Shown piece by piece: positions 1-7,834 of a stretch of 15,432 bases of DNA. This DNA is from Oscillospiraceae bacterium (GTDB taxonomy: Bacteria; Bacillota; Clostridia; Oscillospirales; Ruminococcaceae). The stretch is from assembly GCA_900768125.1 (NCBI GenBank), contig CAAGBS010000010.1:1-15432 (forward strand). Reading direction: 5' to 3'. Every line of letters starts with the position of its first letter. Positions within the stretch are counted from its first letter, which is position 1. The position numbers and the translations under genes were made by a program. The notes beneath the pieces were generated by a model. That model did no database searches and was not told the origin of the DNA. It worked only from the letters and a program-made list of their open reading frames with translations.

Positions 1-668
1 CCGCAATAGGCACGACCACAGCAACATCTGTCGTGGCGACTGGTCTTACCAACGGCACGAAGTACGGCTTCCTTGTAAGGGCGTATGTAAACGGCGCGTG
101 GACATCGTTCACGACTGCGGACTTAGTATACGCAGTGCCGGTGGCTGCCGTAAAGCCTGTAGTCAGTGCGACAGCGGGCGATACGAAAGTGGCGCTTAGC
201 TGGAGCGCAGTCCCCGGAGCGACAAGGTATGCGGCTTATTATTACCTTAACGGAAAATACACCGCAATAGGCACGACCACAGCAACATCTGTCGTGGCGA
301 CTGGTCTTACCAACGGCACGAAGTACGGCTTCCTGGTAAGAGCGTACGTCAACGGCGTGTGGACATCGTTCACGACTGCGGACTTAGTCTACGCAGTGCC
401 GGTGGCTGCCGTAAAGCCTGTAGTCAGGGTGACAGCGGGCGATACGAAAGTGGCGCTCAGCTGGAATGCAGTCCCCGGAGCGACAAAGTACGCGGCTTAC
501 TATTACCTTAACGGAAAATACTCCGCAATAGGCACGACCACAGCAACATCTGTCGTGGCGACTGGTCTTACCAACGGCACGAAGTACGGCTTCCTTGTAA
601 GAGCGTACGTCAACGGCGCGTGGACATCGTTCACGACTGCTGACCTCGTTTACGCAGTTCCCGCAAAG
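1..668 (+). repeat. Tandem 261-bp coding repeat (FN3-like units)
   Basis: The same DNA recurs exactly every 261 bp: the string CCGCAATAGGCACGACCACA begins at 1, 262 and 523, and TAAAGCCTGT at 151 and 412. The period equals 87 codons. The copies differ at only a handful of positions, including many third-codon positions that are identical. Protein selection alone would not preserve this, so recent tandem duplication or gene conversion is likely. The copy number in the full gene cannot be known because it runs off the left edge. Confidence 0.93.
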
Positions 669-671
669 TGA
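1..671 (+). CDS. C-terminal part of a fibronectin-III-like repeat protein (5' end outside window)
   Basis: The frame is open from the left edge (first full codon at position 3) to TGA at 669-671, so only the last 222 or so residues are visible. They form two complete and one partial beta-sandwich repeats of 87 residues of the fibronectin type III kind. Each carries the pattern GDTKVALSW-AVPGAT-YAAYYYLNGKY, then TGLTNGTKYGFLVRAYVNG-WTSF and DLVYAVP. The protein ends directly after a repeat (VYAVPAK), with no sortase motif, dockerin or membrane anchor. Such repeats are usually spacers or carbohydrate/surface-binding modules on secreted enzymes. The same repeat type, more diverged, follows the cysteine protease at 13561-15432, so this is probably the tail of a related secreted protein, perhaps another protease; that is inference. 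A GTG at 33 is inside the repeat and is not a real start. The family is fairly certain; the function of the whole protein is unknown. Confidence 0.85.
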   Translation, partial: AIGTTTATSVVATGLTNGTKYGFLVRAYVNGAWTSFTTADLVYAVPVAAVKPVVSATAGDTKVALSWSAVPGATRYAAYYYLNGKYTAIGTTTATSVVATGLTNGTKYGFLVRAYVNGVWTSFTTADLVYAVPVAAVKPVVRVTAGDTKVALSWNAVPGATKYAAYYYLNGKYSAIGTTTATSVVATGLTNGTKYGFLVRAYVNGAWTSFTTADLVYAVPAK

Positions 672-711
672 CACTGACCGACTGACCGCGTTGAGCGCGG
701 GCAATATATAA

Positions 712-746
712 AATCAGGCAGGGGATCCCAGATTCCCTGCCTGATT
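712..746. terminator. Bidirectional intrinsic terminator
   Basis: A perfect 12-bp stem (712-723 AATCAGGCAGGG with 735-746 CCCTGCCTGATT) encloses an 11-nt loop. On the plus strand it is followed by CGCTTTTATT; read on the minus strand it is followed by TTTATATATT. It lies between the end of the FN3 gene (671) and the end of the convergent mutS2 gene (773), so it can stop transcription from both sides. A weaker hairpin (CCGCG/CGCGG, 686-700) precedes it. Confidence 0.8.
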
Positions 747-772
747 CGCTTTTATTGCTGTAATTCTGAATT

Positions 773-3157
773 TTATTTCAGCTCCACGACTGTAACTCCG
801 GCTTCGCCCTCGCCGTAGGCGCCCTGTCGGTAGCTTTTGACTGCGGGGTTGGTCTTCAGCGCCTGCTGTACCGCCGCGCGGAGCGCTCCGGTGCCCTTTC
901 CGTGAATGATTATCACGCTGCTTATTCCGCTGAGCTGCGCACTGTCGATGAATCTTTCCATCTCGAGCACGCCCTCGTCGGTCATCATGCCGCGGATATC
1001 AAGCTCCATTCCGCCGCGGCGGTTCATGTTGGAGGTCACCTGCTTCTTCACGCTGCCGCCGATGGACTTCTGCGGCTGCTGCTTCTTCTTGTTCTCGATG
1101 AGCCGCAGATTCTTCTGGTTGGTCTTTATCTTCATCATGCCGACCTGCACGAAGCATACCCCGGACATATTCGGGACTGTCATCAGCACGCCCTCTTTCT
1201 TCGTGTCGGCGAGCATGACAGTGTCCCCCGCCTTTAGCGGTCGGGGCAGGACGTAGTTCTCGGCGCGGCGCTCGACCACCGGGTTCGCCTCGTCCTGCAT
1301 CTTGTTCAGCGTGGAGTTCGCGCGTCCCTTTGCGGCGCTCAAGCCCTGGCGCAGCGCTTCCTTGTCCTTGACTTTTTTCAGCTCCTCCAGCTCGTTTAAA
1401 AGCTGGTTGGAGCGGAAGCGCGTTTCCTCAACGATGGAAAGCGCCCGCTGTCTTGCGGATTCCAGTTCCTTTTCTTTCTGCTGTTCCAGTTCGGATAGCT
1501 TCTGTTTGAGTTCGTTCTCGGTCAGCTTCGCGTTGCGCTCGGATACGGCGGCGCTTTCCCTGAGCGCTTCCAGTTCCTGGCGGGACTTCTCCAGCGCGTC
1601 CAGCACCTGCTCGAAGCGCTTGTTTTCGGTGCTGACGAGTTCTTTCGCCCGCTCGATTATTTCATCGGGCATTCCCAGCCGCTGGGATATCGCGAACGCG
1701 TTGGACTTTCCCGGCACGCCGACTATCAGCCGGTAGGTCGGTTTCAGCGTCTCCACGTCAAATTCGCAGGAGGCGTTCTCCACGCCGTCCGTCTGCAAAG
1801 CGAACATCTTCACTTCCTGATAGTGGGTCGTGGCGCAGACTTTCGTGCCGCGGCTGCGGAGTTCAGTCAGCACCGAAACGGCAAGCGCCGCGCCCTCGAC
1901 AGGGTCGGTGCCGCTTCCGAGTTCGTCTATCAGGACAAGACTGCGCTCGTCCGCCATGCCGAGTATCCTCACGATATTCACCATGTGCGATGAGAACGTG
2001 GACAGGCTCTGCTCGATGCTCTGCTCGTCCCCGATGTCAACGTACACGCCGCCGAACATTCCTATTTCAGAGCCGTCACCGGCGGGTATCATCAGTCCGC
2101 ACATCGTCATCAGCGTGAGCAGTCCGACCGTCTTTATCGCAACGGTCTTACCGCCGGTGTTGGGACCGGTGATTATCAGCGAGCTGTATCTCCCGCCTAT
2201 CTCCACCGATATCGGGACTACAGAGTTCTGGTCTATCAGCGGGTGGCGCGCCTGATTCAGCACCACGCGCGGCTCGGAAACTATCTTCGCCGCCATGCCG
2301 CGCATTTTCGCGCCGAGGTTGGCTTTCGCGAAGTACAGTTCCAGTATCTGCGCCACGCGGAAATTGTTCGCTATGCTGTCGGCGTTCTCGCCCACCTGCG
2401 CGGAAAGCTCCGCAGTCACGCGCTCTATTTCCGCCTGCTCGCGGGATCTCAGCACGCGTATCTCGTTGTTCGCCTCGACAACGCTCATCGGCTCGATGAA
2501 GAACGTCTGTCCGGTCGCGGAGGTGTCGTGCACCAGTCCGGCGACCTCGTTCTTGTATTCGCTGCGCACCGGGACTACATACCGCCCGTCACGCATGGTG
2601 ACGATGGCTTCCTGCAGGAATTTCTGCGTGCTGCGGCTTTTGATCAGCCTGTCAAGCTGTTCGCGGATATTCATTCCCTGCCGCACTATGCGCTTTCTGA
2701 TGGAGGAAAGCTCCGGGCTGGCGGCGTCCGACATCTCCTCCTCGGAGATTATGCTCTCGGAAATGCGCTGCTCCAGCTGCTTTATCGGGTACAGTTCCCG
2801 AAAGTACTCCGAGAGGGAATTTTCCATGCTCTCGCACTGGCTGAACCAATCGCAGAGCATATTCGTTTCGCGGAGGATATCCGCAACGTCCAGCAGTTCC
2901 CTGAACGACAGCGAGGAGCCGCTTTTGCAGCGCCTCAGCGACATGCCGATGTCCTTTATCCTGCGGAATCTCGGCGTGCCGAATTTCGCGCTGAGCCTGA
3001 ATGCGTCGTCTGTTTTCGCAAGCTCGGCGCGCACCTCGTCCTCGTCAAAGGACGGCTTTATTTTAAGAGCCTTGTCGTGACAAGCCTCGCTGACGGTCTC
3101 CTCCGCGAGGAGCGCCAGTATCTTGTCAAGTTCCAGCTTTTTGTAGTATTTATTCAT
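773..3157 (-). CDS. mutS2: Endonuclease MutS2 / ribosome-collision ATPase with Smr domain
   Basis: This 794-residue protein has the full MutS2 architecture and the usual length (about 785). It has an N-terminal clamp-like region without the MutS mismatch-binding domain. A MutS-type ATPase follows, with Walker A GPNTGGKT at 331-338, the STFSSHM signature at 386-392 and Walker B LVLIDELGSGTDP at about 407-419. Next is a long charged coiled coil (about 505-610), a small beta-barrel-like segment (about 640-690) and a C-terminal Smr nuclease domain (LDIRG near 719, HGKGTG at 752-757). Family members were described as suppressing recombination and, in Bacillus, as splitting collided ribosomes for rescue. 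The usual LDLRG of the Smr domain is LDIRG here. The ATG at 3157 has AAGGTG a few bases upstream. It lies 21 bp behind the membrane-protein gene and is probably cotranscribed with it. The family is certain; which of the two roles dominates is not shown by the sequence. Confidence 0.96.
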   Translation of the reverse strand: MNKYYKKLELDKILALLAEETVSEACHDKALKIKPSFDEDEVRAELAKTDDAFRLSAKFGTPRFRRIKDIGMSLRRCKSGSSLSFRELLDVADILRETNMLCDWFSQCESMENSLSEYFRELYPIKQLEQRISESIISEEEMSDAASPELSSIRKRIVRQGMNIREQLDRLIKSRSTQKFLQEAIVTMRDGRYVVPVRSEYKNEVAGLVHDTSATGQTFFIEPMSVVEANNEIRVLRSREQAEIERVTAELSAQVGENADSIANNFRVAQILELYFAKANLGAKMRGMAAKIVSEPRVVLNQARHPLIDQNSVVPISVEIGGRYSSLIITGPNTGGKTVAIKTVGLLTLMTMCGLMIPAGDGSEIGMFGGVYVDIGDEQSIEQSLSTFSSHMVNIVRILGMADERSLVLIDELGSGTDPVEGAALAVSVLTELRSRGTKVCATTHYQEVKMFALQTDGVENASCEFDVETLKPTYRLIVGVPGKSNAFAISQRLGMPDEIIERAKELVSTENKRFEQVLDALEKSRQELEALRESAAVSERNAKLTENELKQKLSELEQQKEKELESARQRALSIVEETRFRSNQLLNELEELKKVKDKEALRQGLSAAKGRANSTLNKMQDEANPVVERRAENYVLPRPLKAGDTVMLADTKKEGVLMTVPNMSGVCFVQVGMMKIKTNQKNLRLIENKKKQQPQKSIGGSVKKQVTSNMNRRGGMELDIRGMMTDEGVLEMERFIDSAQLSGISSVIIIHGKGTGALRAAVQQALKTNPAVKSYRQGAYGEGEAGVTVVELK

Positions 3158-3178
3158 TTTTTCACCTTATATCGGGTA

Positions 3179-3838
3179 TTATTCGACCTCGAAGCTGAGC
3201 GTCCGGTAGGTCGTTCCGTCCTCGAAGCCTATTTGCAGAGTGGTCTCGTCCAGCCAGGAGACGGCGTAGCGGTCCTCAAGATCTCCGGTGCAGTATTCCC
3301 GCAGGCCGGTCTCGGCGACCAGCTTCGCTTCTCCGGTCTTGTCCGTTCCGGTCAGGAAGAAAGCCGCCGTGCACCCGCCTAGACTGTTCTGCGTTTCCTC
3401 GACTATCATTCTGCGGGATTCGTCCGAGTAGCTTACGCTCTGACGGGACTTCACCCCGGGACCCAGCGCCATGAACGCGCTGCCGCCGACCATCGCCAGT
3501 GAGACTATAAGCAGTCCCGCGGCGCCCGCCAGCCGGACTGCCTTTCTTTTTTTCAGCACAGCGCCCGCCGCGATGAATCCGACCAGCACACACACCAGCG
3601 CAATAACCACTGCGGCGGTCACTCCGAAAAACGCAAGCGGCTGGCTGCGCTCGATACTGTCGCCGTTGGCGGTGTATTCCACCGGCAGCTTCACAACGGA
3701 AAGCGCCAGACCCGCCGCAAGCATGGCGAGGTCAAGCCCGAAAGCCGCGCCCGCGAATATCCAGGGCTTTCCCAGAATGGCGCGCCAGCGGCTTGCCGGA
3801 GTGTTTTTCTTATCCTTACGCTTTCCCTTTCTGCTCAT
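3179..3838 (-). CDS. Unrecognised three-helix membrane protein with exposed C-terminal domain
   Basis: This is a 219-residue protein. I chose ATG at 3838, which has a strong GGAGGG ribosome binding site 8 bases upstream and a promoter just behind it; an in-frame start 18 codons earlier at 3892 would fall inside the -35 box. The N-terminus is very basic (SRKGKRKDKKN). Three hydrophobic segments follow at about 25-49, 68-95 and 103-125, with a basic KKRK loop between the second and third. With a cytoplasmic N-terminus, the last 90 or so residues would be extracytoplasmic. They are soluble, contain two cysteines (about 156 and 183) and end in a beta-rich stretch (VSWLDETTLQIGFEDGTTY). I do not recognise the family with confidence; a DUF5412-like small membrane protein is one possibility. 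It heads a two-gene unit with mutS2, but nothing in it explains a link to that protein. Confidence 0.8.
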   Translation of the reverse strand: MSRKGKRKDKKNTPASRWRAILGKPWIFAGAAFGLDLAMLAAGLALSVVKLPVEYTANGDSIERSQPLAFFGVTAAVVIALVCVLVGFIAAGAVLKKRKAVRLAGAAGLLIVSLAMVGGSAFMALGPGVKSRQSVSYSDESRRMIVEETQNSLGGCTAAFFLTGTDKTGEAKLVAETGLREYCTGDLEDRYAVSWLDETTLQIGFEDGTTYRTLSFEVE

Positions 3839-3863
3839 TTTTATCCCTCCGGAATATTGCACA

Positions 3864-3892
3864 ATAATATTATCTATTCTAATTGGGGTCAA
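3864..3892 (-). promoter_or_regulatory. Sigma-A-type promoter of the membrane protein-mutS2 unit
   Basis: On the minus strand, TTGACC (3887-3892) and TATTAT (3864-3869) are separated by exactly 17 bp. The predicted transcription start, near 3857, leaves a short leader of about 20 nt that contains the GGAGGG site. The -35 box overlaps by two bases the 18-bp palindrome at 3891-3908. That could be a repressor site, or simply the edge of the repeat cluster. Confidence 0.7.
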
Positions 3893-4070
3893 GGGGACGC
3901 GTCCCCTTGCGGGTCGAGGGCAGCGCCCTCGTCGTCGTCCGCAGACGACGAAATCCCCTTATCCCCAAAGCGCTAAAGGGGTTTGGGGGAAAACAAGAGT
4001 TTTCCCCCAATACAATCTTTTCTCTTGATGATTGCATTCTTTTCAAACAGTCCAGTGGACTGTTTGAAAA
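3891..4070. repeat. Cluster of perfect palindromes/hairpins between genes
   Basis: Five perfect inverted repeats lie almost end to end. They are AAGGGGACGCGTCCCCTT (3891-3908, no loop), a 7-bp stem at 3915-3931 around GAGGGC/GCCCTC, an 8-bp stem TCGTCGTC/GACGACGA at 3932-3951, a 12-bp stem at 3983-4010 (TTGGGGGAAAAC/GTTTTCCCCCAA, loop AAGA), and a 14-bp stem at 4040-4070 (TTTTCAAACAGTCC/GGACTGTTTGAAAA). An imperfect CCCCAAA/TTTGGGG pair (3963-3988) overlaps the fourth. No T-run follows the 14-bp stem on the minus strand, so it is not a typical terminator for the ABC operon, though it could protect its 3' end. The look is that of a dispersed intergenic repeat rather than a gene. No ORF here is convincing. 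Confidence 0.75.
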
Positions 4071-4096
4071 CGACCAAAAGTTGAGGTTATTAATGT

Positions 4097-5890
4097 TTAA
4101 ACGTAATACTGCGCCTGCGCCGCGAACATCTCGGCGTAAATGCCGCCGGGCCTGTGGACTAACTCGTCATGCGTGCCGAGTTCCTTTATGGTGCAGTCCG
4201 AGAAGACCGCGATACGGTCGCAGAACTTGCAGCTTGACAGGCGGTGCGAGATGTAAACCGCAGTCTTGCCGCCGACCAGTTCGTTGAAGCGGCAGTAAAT
4301 TTCGTACTCAGCCACAGGGTCGAGGGCGGCTGTCGGCTCATCGAGAATGACTATCGGCGCGTCCTTATAGAGCGCACGCGCGATGGCGAGTTTCTGCTGT
4401 TCGCCGCCGGAAAGCTGCACGCCGTCCTTTTCGAACTGACGGAACATCATGGTATCCCGCCCGTGGGAGAGCGAGTTCACCTTGCCGAGAAGCCCGACCT
4501 TTTCCAGCACGGAATCCACCGCTTCCGGCGAGTCCTCGTTCCCGAGGAGCACGTTTTCCTGCACGGAGAACGCCAGCAGCCGGAAATCCTGGAACACCAC
4601 GGAGAACAGCTTCATGTATTCGTCGTAGTCGTAGTCGCGGATATTCACGCCGTCAAGCAGTATCTCGCCCTCGTCCGCGTCGTAGAGGCGGCAGAGGAGC
4701 TTTATGAACGTGGTCTTGCCCGCGCCGTTCAGCCCGACTACCGACAGGCGTTCGCCCGCCTTTATTTTGATGGAAACGTTTTTCAGCACCTGCACGCCCG
4801 TGTTGGGGTAGGAGAAGCTGACATTGCGGAACTCTATCTCGTGCGGCTTCCTGAGGTCTTCCACCTTCCGCGCGCCCTTCTGGAGGTACGGCGGGTAGTC
4901 CATCAGCTTCACCGTTTCATAGGCGTAGCTGCACCGCTTGACAATATCCTGAATGTTGAATATCACGCCCTGCACCGCCTGGTTGACAGTCCCCCCGGCG
5001 GCGGTCAGCTGCGAGAACTGACCGATGGTAATGCTTCCCAGTATCGCCAGGATTCCGAGGTAGAGATAGGTGCCGAAGTCCCTCAGCGCGGTCACGATGA
5101 TGTCGAGGATATTCAGCGGGTAAAGCTCGTTTTCCTTGTCCACATCGTAGCTGACTATACGGCGTATCTGTTCCGCCGCCTTTGCGACCAGCGTTCCCGC
5201 CGCGCCGTACAGACGGATATCCTTTGCGAAGCGGATATCCTCCTGCTCGTAGTTGATGTAGTAGTACACGCGGTCCACCTTTGAAAGTTCGCTGAACCAC
5301 TTGACCTCTATCCCGTTCTTCTTCGAGTTCAGAAGCGAGGAAGCCGCCAGCAGCACGCCGATTATCAGCAGCAGCCACGGCGCGGAAACTGCGAGTATAG
5401 TCACAACGCCGACGATCTTGATGATGTTTGAGATAATGCTGAAGAACTGCACGCAGATGCCGTGCAGACCTCCCGACCAGTCTATGCCGTCAGTCGCGCG
5501 GCGTATCTGGTCTAGGGCTTCCTTGTTCTCGGTGAGCGCGAAATCTATCTCCATGCAGCGCTCCGCGACCATCTCGCGGGAATAGTTCAGGAACTTGTCC
5601 TCGAACCGCTCGAGATAGATGGTGAGCTGCGCCCCGGCGGTGCCGACCGCGATATCAAGCCCCACCATGAGCGCCGCGTACAGGATTATCCGCGCAATAT
5701 CGCGCTCCGGCTGGCAGAGGGAATCCACCAGCAGCGGCAGGAATATCAGGTCAACGAACGGCTGTACCGCCTGAACTATCACGTTTATCACCGATACGAT
5801 GAAATAGCGTTTGCTGAACTTCCACGCCACCGGGAGGTAAAATTTCAGCGTGTTAACAACCGCGTTCTTCTTCTCGTTCTTATTACTCAC
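4097..5890 (-). CDS. ABC exporter half-transporter, subunit 2 (membrane domain fused to ATPase)
   Basis: This 597-residue half-transporter starts at GTG 5890, chosen because a long purine-rich GAGGAAGGGGG site lies 8 bases upstream and because GTG AGT AA overlaps the TAA stop of subunit 1. The frame is open further, to 5974, but that part only overlaps the upstream gene. An N-terminal type IV exporter membrane domain (about residues 15-320, several hydrophobic spans, with the intracellular motif FAKDIRLYG) is followed by a complete ATPase: Walker A GLNGAGKT at 386-393, FQD Q-loop, LSGGEQQ at 493-499, Walker B ending ILDEP with the catalytic Glu at 518, and YISHR with His 549. All catalytic residues are present. 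The last residues (YAEMFAAQAQYYV) mirror the end of the partner. It almost certainly pairs with subunit 1. The substrate is unknown; drugs, lipids or peptides are all possible for this family. Confidence 0.93.
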   Translation of the reverse strand: MSNKNEKKNAVVNTLKFYLPVAWKFSKRYFIVSVINVIVQAVQPFVDLIFLPLLVDSLCQPERDIARIILYAALMVGLDIAVGTAGAQLTIYLERFEDKFLNYSREMVAERCMEIDFALTENKEALDQIRRATDGIDWSGGLHGICVQFFSIISNIIKIVGVVTILAVSAPWLLLIIGVLLAASSLLNSKKNGIEVKWFSELSKVDRVYYYINYEQEDIRFAKDIRLYGAAGTLVAKAAEQIRRIVSYDVDKENELYPLNILDIIVTALRDFGTYLYLGILAILGSITIGQFSQLTAAGGTVNQAVQGVIFNIQDIVKRCSYAYETVKLMDYPPYLQKGARKVEDLRKPHEIEFRNVSFSYPNTGVQVLKNVSIKIKAGERLSVVGLNGAGKTTFIKLLCRLYDADEGEILLDGVNIRDYDYDEYMKLFSVVFQDFRLLAFSVQENVLLGNEDSPEAVDSVLEKVGLLGKVNSLSHGRDTMMFRQFEKDGVQLSGGEQQKLAIARALYKDAPIVILDEPTAALDPVAEYEIYCRFNELVGGKTAVYISHRLSSCKFCDRIAVFSDCTIKELGTHDELVHRPGGIYAEMFAAQAQYYV

Positions 5891-7781
5891 AGACAGCGCC
5901 CCCTTCCTCAGCGGGAACGTATTCCGCGCCGTCCTCAACGTAGTACTGCGCCTGCACGCGGAACATTTCCGCATAAGCGCCGTCCTTTTTCAGCAGTTCG
6001 TCGTGGGTGCCGTACTCCACCATTTCGCCGCCCTTGAACATCGCGATGGTGTCGCAGAAGCGCGTTGACGAAAGCCTGTGGGATATGTACACTGCGGATT
6101 TATCGCCTATCATGCCGTCGAAGCTCTGATACAGCCTGTATTCCGCGAGGGCGTCCAGCGCGGCGGTAGGCTCGTCCAGCACGACTACCGGAGCGTTTTT
6201 GTACAGCGCCCTTGCGAGCGCCATTTTCTGCTTTTCGCCGCCGGAGAGGTCAACGCCGTCCTCGTAGAGGACTTTCAGCATCTGGGTGTCTATCCCCTTG
6301 GGCAGCTTGTCGAGCTTTTCGCCCATTCCCGCCGCGCGGAGGTACTCCTCAGCCTTTCGCTTGTCGGTGTCTTCGGTAAGCTGCATCGAAACGTTCTCGC
6401 ACAGCGGGAACGCGAACACCTCTACCTCCTGAAATGCCGGGGAGAATAATTTGAAGTACTCGGTTCTGTCGAACTCGCGGATATCTGTCCCGTTGCAGAG
6501 TATCTGACCCTCGGTCACGTCGTACAGCCGCAGCAGTAATTTTATGAACGTAGTCTTGCCCGCGCCGTTGAGTCCCACCACCGCAAGGCGCTGACCGGCG
6601 GCGAAAGTGAGGTTCAGGTTTTTCAGCGCGTAAGTTTCCTGACCCTTGTATTTGAAAGAAACATTGCGGAACTCGAACGTGTAGCCGTCCGCTTTCGGGA
6701 CGGGCGTGTGCTTTTTCTGAATGTCGTCCGGGTTCTGAATGTCCATATAGCTGCGGAAATCGTCCGTCTTCGCAGAGTGCTCCCGCATGCCGCCCAGCGA
6801 CTGCAGGAACTGGCTTATGTACATCGAGAACGTTATGGCGCTTCCGGTGTACAGCGTGAAATCGCCGATGGACATGCCGTTGAAAAGCATGTCGTAGATG
6901 AGCCAGCCGTAGATGACCGCGCTCCTCACAAGGGAAACTCCCTGCGAGAACCAGGTGTTCATCGCCCAGTATTTTCGGGACTGTATCCAGTACTGCAGCT
7001 CAATGTTGTTTATCCCGCGGAACTTCTCCAGCAGCCATTTTTTCATTCCGTAGAGCCGGATATCCTTGGCGTAGGTGAAGTCGGAGGACACGTCCTGCAT
7101 GTAGTACATCTTGCGCCAGTGGGGAGCCATCGCGTCCCACATGACTTCCTTGTCCTTTTTGCGGATATAGTCGAAATACAGGAACTGAACGAACGACAGC
7201 GCCGCGATGATGAGCACCAGCCAGCCGTTCAGCGTGAAGATGATACCCACCGCGGCGGCTACAGCCGCAAGCTGCACCGCCGTTGACCACATGTTGGACA
7301 TCAGCGCGCCTATGCCCGTCCACTCGCCCTCGACAGCGCGCTTGGCTTTCTGCAGGCGGTCGAGCATATCCGGGTCTTCAAGCTGCTCGTACTGCAGGGT
7401 CATAGTTTTTGCGATGCGCTCCCGCACGAGGCCGTTTCTCGTCACGAGGAAGCCTATGCGGAGCTTTTTTGCGGAAAGCGTGTTCAGCCACATCATCGCG
7501 AACTCTACTGCGGTGGTGCCCGCGACCAGCCACAGCAGCGGCGTTATATCCGCATTTTCCGCGCCCGCCTGACGGGTTATCATGTCGATGACCAGCTTCG
7601 CTATCACCGTCCAGATATAGGACATGGAGGCGCCCGCAACGCCCCCTGTTATAAGGAACAATATGGTGCTTTTCCTGTATCGCAGGAAAGCGCGCATGAT
7701 GTACCCGCAGTTGCTGACCAGCCCGTATTCACGATGGAGTGCGTCAGCATTTTCTGTCTTTTTCTTCCTTTTGAATAGCAT
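5883..7781 (-). CDS. ABC exporter half-transporter, subunit 1 (membrane domain fused to ATPase)
   Basis: This 632-residue protein starts at ATG 7781 with GGAG eight bases upstream. A basic N-terminus leads into a six-helix-type membrane domain (about 30-330, including the coupling motif YAKDIRLYG near 237-245). The ATPase has Walker A GLNGAGKT at 403-410, Q-loop FQE near 450, LSGGEKQ at 512-518, Walker B VVVLDEP with catalytic Glu 537 and YISHR with His 568. Subunits 1 and 2 are paralogues with near-identical ATPase motifs and C-terminal ends, and they overlap by 8 bp, which points to translational coupling and a heterodimer. Unlike many heterodimeric exporters, neither half shows a degenerate catalytic site. 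The gene lies 53 bp downstream of fabV with no clear terminator or promoter between, so it may be cotranscribed. The cargo cannot be read from the sequence, and no precursor peptide gene is adjacent. Confidence 0.93.
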   Translation of the reverse strand: MLFKRKKKTENADALHREYGLVSNCGYIMRAFLRYRKSTILFLITGGVAGASMSYIWTVIAKLVIDMITRQAGAENADITPLLWLVAGTTAVEFAMMWLNTLSAKKLRIGFLVTRNGLVRERIAKTMTLQYEQLEDPDMLDRLQKAKRAVEGEWTGIGALMSNMWSTAVQLAAVAAAVGIIFTLNGWLVLIIAALSFVQFLYFDYIRKKDKEVMWDAMAPHWRKMYYMQDVSSDFTYAKDIRLYGMKKWLLEKFRGINNIELQYWIQSRKYWAMNTWFSQGVSLVRSAVIYGWLIYDMLFNGMSIGDFTLYTGSAITFSMYISQFLQSLGGMREHSAKTDDFRSYMDIQNPDDIQKKHTPVPKADGYTFEFRNVSFKYKGQETYALKNLNLTFAAGQRLAVVGLNGAGKTTFIKLLLRLYDVTEGQILCNGTDIREFDRTEYFKLFSPAFQEVEVFAFPLCENVSMQLTEDTDKRKAEEYLRAAGMGEKLDKLPKGIDTQMLKVLYEDGVDLSGGEKQKMALARALYKNAPVVVLDEPTAALDALAEYRLYQSFDGMIGDKSAVYISHRLSSTRFCDTIAMFKGGEMVEYGTHDELLKKDGAYAEMFRVQAQYYVEDGAEYVPAEEGGAVCE

Positions 7782-7785
7782 GTTG

Positions 7786-7814
7786 ATATCTCCGAGGAAC
7801 AGAGCGGGAGATAT
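7786..7814 (-). promoter_or_regulatory. Hairpin covering the ribosome binding site of the ABC operon
   Basis: In the minus-strand transcript, ATATCTCC (7807-7814) can pair with all eight bases of GGAGATAT (7786-7793), leaving a 13-nt loop. The GGAG of the second arm is the ribosome binding site of the gene starting at 7781. The stem is perfect but AT-rich, so a regulatory role is inference; it could lower translation of the exporter relative to fabV. Confidence 0.4.
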
Positions 7815-7834
7815 TCAGATATCAGACCAGCGTG

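Noticed and set aside
1..668. CRISPR-like regular repeats
   Set aside because: The repeat is 261 bp with no variable spacers and encodes FN3-like domains in a single frame.
2243..3382. 379-codon plus-strand ORF
   Set aside because: It lies antisense to mutS2, whose ATPase motifs are unmistakable. Its protein is rich in His, Arg and Leu with no domain, and it has no ribosome binding site; it is a shadow of GC-rich coding DNA.
4040..4070. Terminator of the ABC operon
   Set aside because: The 14-bp stem is perfect, but on the minus strand it is followed by GAATGCAATC rather than a T-run. I list it as part of the palindrome cluster instead.
5891..5974. N-terminal extension of ABC subunit 2
   Set aside because: This part only overlaps the 3' end of subunit 1. 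The GTG at 5890 has a strong ribosome binding site and the overlap typical of coupled genes.
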